Assembly: GCA_027596195.1 (NCBI GenBank)
Contig: JADGJG010000828.1
Location: 1 to 12,036 of the forward strand
Source: Podochytrium sp. JEL0797
Lineage: Eukaryota; Chytridiomycota; Chytridiomycetes; Chytridiales; Chytriomycetaceae
DNA: 12,036 bases
Direction of reading: 5' to 3'
Part shown: piece after piece, positions 1 through 7,374 of the stretch
How the letters are laid out: every line of letters begins with the position of its first letter
Position numbering within the stretch: position 1 is the stretch's first letter
Position numbers and translations under genes: made by a program
Notes under the pieces: model-generated
What the model saw: the letters and a program-made list of their open reading frames with translations, nothing else
Told to the model about the DNA's origin: nothing
Databases searched by the model: none

Positions 1-170
1 TTTTTTGTGTGGGGGGTTTTCGTTTTTTGGTTGTGTTCCTGTGTTTTGGGTGTTTTTTTTTTGTTGTTACTTTTTGGGGCGTGGTTTTTTTCGTGGGGGG
101 GGGGGGGGGGGGGTGGTGCGCGTGTTAATGGAGTCGGTGAGGGGGCGAATGGAAAAGGGGGGCTTCACAC
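1..170 (-). other. Partial intron 5 of cullin gene; low-complexity contig edge
   Basis: The last cullin exon ends at 171 and is followed on the minus strand by a GTGTGA donor. The remaining 170 bases should therefore be intron. The stretch is almost only T and G on the plus strand and carries a run of 19 G at 95-113. No further cullin coding sequence and no convincing acceptor followed by cullin-like codons is visible. The extreme composition, together with the poly-G at the other end of the window, makes an assembly or sequencing artefact possible here. Confidence 0.5.
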
Positions 171-1437
171 CTTTTTCATGTAATCCGTGACAGAGTTTTC
201 GCTCAAAAAGGTTTCACTCTCGGACTTGTAGTACGTCTCGGTGGCAGCAATGAAGGGTTTCTCAAAGTACTCTTTGTACACGTCGAGGGTCGCTTTGGTG
301 GAATCGTTTTCATCCAATCCGAGCGCGACTGTGCGTTTTTTTGTGGTTGCGGTGGTGAAGGGGCGTTCAGTGATGAGGAAAGGGCCGACAGAAGCACAAA
401 GAAAGGAAGGGTAGGGGGCTTACCAAACGAATCGACCACGCTTTTGATGAGAGACTGTTCGATCGTTTCGCCGCTACGTTGTTTTTCAATCAGGAGGAGA
501 ACGGCTTCCATGATTTCGGATTGGACCGTCATGAAGAGGTGGTCGCGCCATGAGACCAGGGCGAGCTAATTGAATTCATGGAGGGAAGGAGGGGGAGACG
601 CGGGTCAGAAGACGAGTGAGAAGGAAGGGCAAAAGAGGGGAGGGTTTCGTTCGCCAAAACAAAACCAACAACGAAAAAATACCGTGTTGATGTCATAAAT
701 GTGCTTGTGACCCTCATCAATCTCTCTCTTGACCCAGTGTCTGTTGAGGTATTTGAAAACGTGGTGAATGTACGTGCCCGCGCGCGTGTACTTGGTCCAC
801 TCTTTGGTATAGAAAACTAGCAACACTTCGTTCGCAGAGTCGCGGTTCGCAAGGAGGTCTTGGAGGTGTTGTTTGAGGTACGCCTTGAGTTTGCTGTAGA
901 GGTCGGCTCCCATGAGATTGGCGCCTGTATTTTTTTTGAAGGAGGAGGTGGAAGAGGGTTTCAATAATTGAGTGAAGGGGGAGGGGTTCGTTCCGTTGGT
1001 TGAGGGGTTGCGGGGGTGTGATTTCACGGAAGGATTTGATTCGATTCGGTTCGATGGTTGGGCTGTGAAGGGCGGGGAGGGGGGAGATGGGGCCAAGCGA
1101 TAGCAAAGGAAGGGGCGTGGGAGTGTGGCGAATTTTCGCAGTGGGGAAGCATCTCAGCACGCACCCTTCTGATGCAGCATGGAGGTGCTTCCGCCGGCAA
1201 GGTTCGCGGTGGGGTTCATTTTGACGGAGGTGCAGTAATCGTAAATGGTGCTGGGCAGCAAGCAAGCAAAGCGTGAGTATTGCAACGAGTTAGTAGACAG
1301 CACACGCACGTGTACAGGGACATGTATTTGGCATAGTCGAGGCCATCCTCGAAGCGGATCAGGATGATTTCAATGCCGTTCTGGATTTGCTGCCAGGTGG
1401 CGACGAGGTCGCCCTTGTCAATAGGGGGAGCAGCCAT
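171..1437 (-). CDS. CUL1: Cullin-1 type SCF ubiquitin ligase scaffold, N-terminal part (5 exons, truncated by window edge)
   Basis: Cullin-1 (Cdc53 in yeast) is the elongated scaffold of SCF E3 ubiquitin ligases; its N-terminus holds Skp1/F-box adaptors and its C-terminus holds Rbx1. Exons in transcription order are 1437-1310, 1250-1165, 924-683, 565-424 and 328-171. Joined, they keep one frame for 252 codons. Recognisable cullin-repeat blocks are the Skp1-contact helix around residues 38-43 (YMSLYT, followed across intron 1 by TIYDYCTS), the LYSKLKAYL block near 80, the YLNRHWVKRE block at 130-139, IYDINTLALVSWRD across intron 3, and SVTDYMKK at the end. Those blocks fit CUL1 better than CUL3 or CUL4. 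Introns are 59, 240, 117 and 95 nt. Donors are GTGCGT, GTGCGT, GTATTT and GTAAGC. The final donor, GTGTGA, lies just after the KK where the family continues with AEARL. The other two thirds of the protein, including the cullin homology domain and neddylation site, lie outside the window. Start: the ATG at 1437 gives the expected short lead before the first helix. Confidence 0.94.
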
Positions 1438-1675
1438 GTCTGTGTTGGAGTAGTGTGGTGTGGTGTGTGGTGTGGTGTAGTGTGGTGTGAGTGGTCGGCA
1501 TGAGGGTTAGAGGGGAGCGAAAGAGCCAGAGCCAGGGATCAACCTTGAAGTGTTTTTTTGCGATGCGAAGTTTTTCAAAATTGATCACCCTGAGGACGCC
1601 GTGGCACCCTCCGCCAGCAAGCCCTTGCAGTCCACGCTTGAATTCTCGCTCTCAGTAGGACGCCGCGCCGTGAGC
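1438..1675. promoter_or_regulatory. Divergent intergenic region between cullin and WDR44-like genes
   Basis: This 238 bp stretch separates the two start codons and must hold the 5' leaders and promoters of both genes. From 1441 to 1490 it carries an imperfect GTGTGGT/GTGTGGTGTA array beginning right at the cullin start, so the cullin leader would be CA-rich. No clear TATA box is seen. The stretch 1511-1675 is stop-free in the frame of the ATG at 1676, so part of it may be coding if the WDR44-like gene starts in an upstream exon. Confidence 0.55.
1441..1490. repeat. Imperfect GTGTGGT-type microsatellite
   Basis: The plus strand repeats GTGTGGT, GTGTGTGGT and GTGTAGT units with little else. 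It lies immediately upstream of the cullin ATG (minus strand), where it reads as ACACCACAC. It could be a promoter element or simply a slippage-prone repeat. Confidence 0.7.
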
Positions 1676-4600
1676 ATGTTGCTGAGCAGTGCGCGAGGGT
1701 AAGAGACGATCGATCCCCTTTACGCCACTATACATGCCTAGGGGATGCGTCGGGGATGCCTCGGGGATGCCTAGCAACGCCTAGCACACGCCTAGCACTT
1801 CCTTAGGAAAGCCCTCTAGAAAGCACCTCACCAACACACTCCCAACAGGCCCCCACCGCCTCCTTTCGATCCGCCGCGCAAAGACGACGACGAAGGCGCC
1901 ACCGACTTGATGACGACCAACGACGACGACGACAACGACAGCGACCTCTATGTCAGCGATGAAAACGACGACTTTGACGAAGACGACGACGACGACGACA
2001 TCGACTCGGACACGCGCGCCGCCTCAGACGCAGAGCAGCTGTCGGACAATTCGCCGCACTTTGACACAAAGTCGCACTCGTCGTCAGACACCATCGACGA
2101 GCCGTTCGCGCGCAAGCAGCCTGGCGCGCGGCCAAACACGGTGCTGCTCGACGCGAGCACCGCTGACTCGCTGTTCCACCGCATGAAGCAGAGTCTGACA
2201 CATCTCCACGACAACGACGACGCCCCTGAGGCGGAAGCCACGGGCACACGCCTCTCGGCCGGAAGCGTGCGCAGGCTCGCGCCCTCCATTCGCGTCGAGT
2301 CGCCGACGGTCCCCGCGTTCCCAACCCTGGCTGCAGACGCCGCGAAGCCCCTGACCGACGATGCCGCGTCGACGAAAACAACTGACACGAGCGACAGCTC
2401 CGTCAAAAAGTCGAGGCAGTCGTATTTCTCGAAACTGGGCTTTGGCAAATCCGTGAGTGCCTGATGCCTTGTCTCCCACTCCACGCAATTTAACATCTTT
2501 CATAGCCCAAGAACACGGCGCTTCTGAATCCCTCAAATTCACACCAAATTGGCTTCAAAATGGGCCGCCGCGTTCCAGCGGGTGGCTTCAAAAACTCGAC
2601 CCTCGATGATGACGACGATGACGACACTTCCCAAACATCTGGCTATCAACACCGCAAACCACGCAAAACCACCAATGCCGGATACATCCACGTGAAAGCC
2701 AAAAACAAAACTAGCATTGAACTGTCGCGCCTCAAAAAAGTACAACTGATTTATGGGACCGGCGCGCAACCTTCTTCATCTCACCATGGTGCCCATGCCG
2801 CAAACGATCCCGATCGACCGCATATTCCCGTGTCTGGATCCATCTTTTCAATGAAGTTTTCAAACGGGGGAAAGTTTTTGGCCACGGGAGGAGCCGATAG
2901 CATTCTGCGCATTTGGATCGTTTGTTCGAAGCCGACCGCGACGGCGGCCACACCCCATCACACCCCTTCAACGGCCGACTCAAATATACCACCATCTCCT
3001 CGCTCATCGAGCTCCGCATTCTTTAAAGACCCTGCCAAACTCCGAGGAGTTCCAACCACATCTTCGAACCGATCAACCCCCATTCGACCCTCCGTCGGCA
3101 AACCCTCCGATCACACCACCACCACCGCCAGCGACCACGCCGGCCATCCTTCCACCCTGCCGAACCCCGCTTCCTCCTTCTCTGACAAATCCTTTGCCAA
3201 CCTCGCACACTACTCCCAAGTCCTGAACCCCACAGCCCACCGCACCTACCCCGGCCACACGGCTGCCATCCTCGACGTATCATGGAGCAAATCCAACTTC
3301 ATCGCCACCGCCTCCGCGGACCACACGGTGCGATTATGGCACCTCCTCTCTGCGCGGTGTCTCAAAGTGTTCCTGCATGACGCACCCGTGAGCAGTGTGC
3401 GGTTTCATCCTACGGATGACCAATACTTTGTGAGTGGCGGCGGGAACGCGAGTTCAGCGCGGTTAAGGGTGTGGAGTATTCCCGAGAAACGCGTCACGTG
3501 TTGGCAGTTGTTGACGAAAACAACGGCGGGGACCGCGACGGGGGTGGATCCCACGAGTACTCCGACGGCGGGGAATATTGGCACCCACCATGCGTCTACG
3601 GGGGCGTCGTCGTCTTCGGGAACTGGGCATCATCATCCTTCGGGAGGAAATCATGCGACTGCAACGCCAGCGGCTGCGACGGTCAACCCGACCCCTTCTT
3701 CTTCCTCCAGCGCGAATACGACCCCAGCGGTAGCGGTACCCATCACCACGTCCAACACGTTCATCACTGCAATCGAGTTCAGCCATGACGGGCAATTTGT
3801 CATCACGGGCACGAACGAAGGGAGTTTGTATTTCCACGAGTTTAGTGAACTCAGTTACAACACGCGCGTGGATCTCACGCCCATGACGGGTGTGCGGTCG
3901 TTCCGGGTCACGGGGATTGAAAGTTTAGCGTCCCTTGGGATCGGGAATGGCGCTGCTGCGGTGAAGCCGGAGGTGGAAGAAGGTGCGGGTGGTGGGGTGG
4001 GGGATTTGGGGTACATTTTGGTTACGGCGACGGACTCTCGGGTGCGGTTGTTCAATTTGAGGGATAAGAGTCTTGTGAGGCGGTATCGTGGGCCAGATGT
4101 ACGTACTTTGGGGTGTACGTTGCGGGCGGTGGGGAGTGAGGATGGGAGGTTTGCGGTTTGTGGGTCTGAGGATGGGAGGGTTTACATGTGGGATTTGGAC
4201 CCGAATAGTAGTGCTGGTGGGAGTGCGGCGGCGGCGATGGGTGCGATGAGGGGGGGTGGGAAGGGGGGGGAGGAGGGGGGGGAGGTTGTGGCGGGAGCGG
4301 CTGGGGGTGGGAAGAGTTCGTTGAGTGGAGTGATTTCGGGGTTCATGCATTGGGATCCGAATCGGTTTGGACAGTATGAGCGGTTTACGGTGCGTATTTG
4401 GTTTGGGTTACATATGTATTTGTGTGTGTGTGTTGATTTTCAAAATACAGGGTGCCGAGAGTTCCGTCACAAACGCCATTTTCGCCCCCCCCAACATCCG
4501 CACCCTCCTCGGCCTCGACCCCCCCGCCAGCACATCCCACCTTTCCGGTGCCTTCCTCTTCGTCTCCGATATCATGGGCCACATCCACATTTACGAAAAC

Positions 4601-5821
4601 GAAATCCCGTTCTGGCACCAAATGAACCGCGCGCCACAAGTTATTGTCGACAATGTCCTCAGCATGTCCTTCGACACGCTCGAATCGGGCAAATCGAAAT
4701 CCGCGTCGGGTGCGGGGAGTCCGAACCTCGGTGTTGCGTTCAGGACGCTTCCTGGTGGAGGCGAACCGCGGAGGAATATCACGGCTCCGAGTGCGATTCA
4801 GACAGGATCTGTTCCCTCCAAATCTCTTCTTTCCGTCGTGTCCCCCGTTTCACTCACGGACTCCGAATACTCCCCCGTGAGTCCCACGATTGACGGACTC
4901 CAAGGCACGCGACTCAAACACAAACCGATTGATTCGAATACGGCGTTGTTGGACGTGTTTGGGGCTACCTCGAAAGACGTGTTTTTCCTCCCGAAATTGA
5001 GTACAAAGAGGGAACGACCTGTGGCCCCCGTTTTGGATGTTCCGGATCTCGTTGTGTCGCCTACACAGGATGGGGATCATTTGATGCCGGTGATGTCCCC
5101 GACGCAACGGAGGAGGTCGTATTCGTCTGGTCCTTCTGCTGGAGCGGCGGGTGCTGCTTCGCGGGGGGGGGTGTTGAGGAGTAGCACGTTTGATGCGACG
5201 CCTTCGATTGTTTCGGCGGTGGCGGCACCAACGCTTCTTGCAAAGGCGTTGTCGAACGCGAATATTAAGCCGCCGACTTTTTTGGAGTCGTTCAAGATGA
5301 GGGGACATGCCAAGTCTTCTGCGGCGACGGGGCGACCGTCTCCGCCTGTGGCAGGGGTGGGGGTCGTGGAACCGGGAGGGGCGGGGACGATGATAAGTGG
5401 GTTGTTTACGAGGAAGAGGGGGCAGACTGTTGTTGGTGCGGGAGGGGAGCATGGGCGGAGTGCGACGGCGGGGAGTTTGGATTCAAATTCGAGTGTGGGG
5501 AGTTCGGGGTCTGGTGTTCAGAAGGGAGGGGAGAAGGGGTATGGGGCCAAGCCGAGTTTGTCGCCGCTCAAGACGGAGGGGATCCTTGCGGGGAGTGGAG
5601 GGGGTGGGAGGGTGAATGCGAGTCCGAGCAAGTTGACGGATCAGATGAGGAGGGGGGCATTTCAGTCGGAGCAGAGTTTGTCGGAGAAGGTGGGGGGTGG
5701 AGTGGAGGGAGAGGAGGGTGGGGAGGAGGTGGTGGCGTGTGGGGAGTGTGGGGGGGAAAAGTTTTTTGTGACGAGGGGGAGGAGGATGGTTTGTGTGGAG
5801 TGTCGCACGGCTTTGGACTGA
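1676..5821 (+). CDS. WDR44-family WD40 repeat protein with acidic N-terminus and C-terminal zinc-ribbon-like motif (4 exons)
   Basis: Exons are 1676-1698, 1849-2452, 2506-4389 and 4451-5821, giving 1293 residues in one frame. Introns are 150, 53 and 61 nt (donors GTAAGA, GTGAGT, GTGCGT; acceptors ACAG, ATAG, ACAG). The blade sequences match the WDR44 family (Rab11-binding in mammals; yeast relatives YMR102C and Dgr2). Blade 1 has GSIFSMKFSNGGKFLATGG...LRIW near residues 319-346. GHTAAILDVSWSKSNF...VRLWHL is near 458-490, FHPTDDQYFVSGG near 503, FITAIEFSHDGQFVITG near 627, and ILVTATDSRVRLFNLRD near 714-730. GAESSVTNAIFAPP opens the last blade after intron 3. Long Ser/Thr/Pro/Gly loops separate blades 1-2 and 3-4. 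Asp runs lie at roughly residues 33-55 and 243-249. The last 29 residues contain CGEC and CVEC. SP/TP-rich stretches (SPVSPT, SPTQ) in the C-terminal tail look like proline-directed kinase sites. A role in membrane trafficking is inferred from the family. The WD40 identity is firm. The first, 23-nt exon is a model choice: its frame joins exactly, but the ATG at 1910 or an upstream exon are alternatives. Confidence 0.88.
1738..1798 (+). repeat. Phased short repeats inside intron 1 of WDR44-like gene
   Basis: GGGGATGC occurs at 1741, 1752 and 1763 (period 11), and GCCTAGCA at 1769, 1779 and 1790 (periods 10 and 11). The whole array lies in the first intron, between the GTAAGA donor and the CAACAG acceptor. 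Function is unknown; a protein-binding array or slippage product are both possible. Confidence 0.75.
4246..4311 (+). repeat. G-run cluster in WDR44-like coding sequence (possible G-quadruplex)
   Basis: Many runs of three to eight G follow each other with short spacers on the sense strand, encoding a Gly/Glu/Ala-rich linker inside the WD40 region just before intron 3. A second cluster lies at 5692-5756 near the 3' end. The pattern satisfies the usual G3+ spacer rule for quadruplex formation in DNA and mRNA. Real folding is not shown. Confidence 0.6.
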
Positions 5822-6097
5822 TGACTTTCTTTTTTTGGGTTGTGGGGGTTTTTTAGTTCTTTTTGGGGTTTCTTTTTGTGTTGTGTTTGTTTTAGCCGCT
5901 CCTACACCCTAAAATACAAGGCGTATCTTCTTTTATCTCTTCCTTTTATGTGGTGGGTCGGCTCAGGTGGTGGGACTGCGGAAGGGAATTTCATGAATTG
6001 ACGCGTTAAGAAGTTGTGTACTGCTCACCTCAACGCTTCGCGTCGGACGCATTCGAGATGAAAAGGATAACATGTGTGATTTTTATATTCCAATCGT
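5822..6097. other. Convergent intergenic region, WDR44-like / otubain 3' ends
   Basis: This 276 bp stretch holds both 3' untranslated regions. The first 75 bases after the WDR44-like stop are T-rich with G, a typical fungal 3' flank. On the minus strand, just after the otubain stop, AATATAAAA at 6082-6090 is an A-rich polyadenylation-like signal. I see no tRNA boxes, no repeat and no convincing ORF in it. Confidence 0.6.
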
Positions 6098-7032
6098 TCA
6101 AAGATAAACAATATCATAATGACCAGGACGATACAACAAATTCACCACCGGCTGCGCACCCTTCCCCTCCTTCAACTCCAACGGCATCATTGGCGTGATA
6201 TCATGGAAATTGAGGTCCGCGTCCGAAGAATCGAGGTTCGCCACGTTAATCGTGACTCCCAACGCGTTCGACATGGCCACAATGTGGATCTGGTCCGACT
6301 CGATTCCCATTGGTTCGACTTGGTTCGCGATGAAGTCGTTCAAGGTCGGGTAAGAGTCGAGGATGAAGGCTTCGTAGAGGTCTGCTTCTTTTTTGAGGAG
6401 ACCCGCAGTGACGAGGCGGAGGTAACAGACGATTGTGTCGCTCGTGTACTGTGGATGCGATATCCGAATAGGCTTTAGAATGAGGATTCGAATGCGGGAG
6501 GGGGAACTGAATCCACTCAACTTCCTTCTCAAACCATTCCTCCAGCTTGCCAGCATTGAACCCATCCGCCAGCGCTTCCCCCAACGGCTCGAAAAAATCA
6601 TCCGTAATGATCGGATCGTACCCCGTCTCAATCAAAATCTGTCTCGTCTGCATGACGCGCTCCTTGACGAGCTTGGCCCATTCGGTTCCCTGGTAATTGA
6701 GCAGCAACTCGCACAAGCAGAAACTGAGGGCTCGGTAGAAACAGTTGCCGTCTTTTCTGACTTTGCTGTTGTATGCGGACTTAATCGGTTAGCGAGAACA
6801 ATGGGGGAGGGGGAGGGAGGAAGACGAACCGCATGGCTTGCGCTTTGGTGGCAAGCTGTTTTGTTTTCTTCTTCATGGGCTCGCTGTCGCCCCCGGCGTA
6901 CTCGGCAATCAGGGCGTCAAAGTTGGACAAGGGTCCCACCAGGGGAGCAGCGAGGAACTCCTGCTGGATGCTCTTTTGGTGTGCGAGAATCTCTTGGTCT
7001 GTGGGGCGGTCTTCGGGCAATTCGGAACTCAT
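6098..7032 (-). CDS. OTUB1: Otubain, OTU-family ubiquitin thioesterase (OTUB1-like, 3 exons)
   Basis: This is a cysteine protease that removes ubiquitin from substrates; OTUB1-type enzymes prefer K48 chains. Exons are 7032-6830, 6765-6522 and 6448-6098, giving 265 residues, close to the 271 of human OTUB1. The active site is intact: RKDGNCFYRA places the catalytic Asp at 73 and Cys at 76, and the C-terminal RPGHYDIVY gives His259. Other family blocks are LIAEYAGGD, TSDTIVCYLRLVTAGLL, the VEPMGIESDQIHIVA region and VNLLYRPGHYD. Intron 1 (64 nt) was set to donor GTTCGT and acceptor CAACAG because this keeps frame and gives AMRKVRKDGNCF. An alternative pairing (acceptor TTAAG, donor GTCTTC) would insert five residues but has a poor donor. 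Intron 2 (73 nt) uses the unusual donor GTTGAG; removing it aligns WFEKEYTSD with the family without gaps. The ATG at 7032 is the first in frame. The gene converges on the WDR44-like gene and lies downstream of mEF-G on the same strand. Confidence 0.95.
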
Positions 7033-7374
7033 TTTTCGAAAATTCTCTGCACGCGAACCAAAAAAACACTACACTCACGGCCGTCGTGACGATCGCGGAG
7101 GGCGATGTGAGAATCAGTTTGACTTGGATTTCGACGCGTTGGCCCAATGCGAGGGTTCAATCAACTCTTATATGAAATCGCTGGTCGTCGGCTGTGCGCG
7201 TTCGGCGACGAGCGGTGCATCTTTCTTCAACGCAAACCACATTTCTCCGCAATCCCAATTATTATAAAGGAGAGGTTCTGTACCTCTGACGCGTTTAGAC
7301 CATTCGCCTATCCTCTCTTTTACAAAAGAACGTAATTTGTATGTTCTTCAAAACTACTCAACTCACACCGTTTA
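7033..7374. promoter_or_regulatory. Spacer holding the otubain upstream region and the mEF-G 3' flank
   Basis: Both flanking genes run on the minus strand, so this 342 bp stretch contains the end of mEF-G transcription and the otubain promoter. A TATAAG-like element (minus strand, 7172-7167) lies about 135 bp upstream of the otubain ATG and may be a core promoter element, with weak support. A perfect short inverted repeat is at 7271-7287. No tRNA or additional gene is convincing here. Confidence 0.4.
7271..7287. repeat. Short perfect inverted repeat in the mEF-G 3' flank
   Basis: AGAGGT and ACCTCT flank a five-base loop, about 90 bp beyond the mEF-G stop codon. It could be a 3' processing or stability hairpin; a six-base-pair stem is also easily found by chance. 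Confidence 0.4.

Noticed and set aside
1..60. Telomere-like T/G sequence at the left edge
   Set aside because: The T and G runs have no constant repeat unit and lie inside an intron of a truncated gene, so a chromosome end is not supported.
1948..2496. Minus-strand open frames rich in Ser and Arg
   Set aside because: They are the complement of the Asp-rich codons of WDR44-like exon 2, which turns GAC repeats into TCG/CGT repeats.
7033..7147. A possible upstream coding exon of otubain beginning at an ATG at 7147
   Set aside because: A GTGAGT donor follows, but the only acceptor before the otubain ATG gives a 32-nt intron and then an in-frame stop, and otubains need no extra N-terminus.
6435..7175. 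A 246-codon plus-strand open frame
   Set aside because: It is antisense to otubain exons and introns, begins with a non-conserved segment and shows no domain; the otubain catalytic motifs on the other strand explain the region.
5822..7374. tRNA or other RNA genes in the two larger intergenic spacers
   Set aside because: I looked for GGTTC-type B boxes and cloverleaf pairing on both strands. The GGTTC occurrences near 7154 and 7274 lack a matching consensus and an A box.
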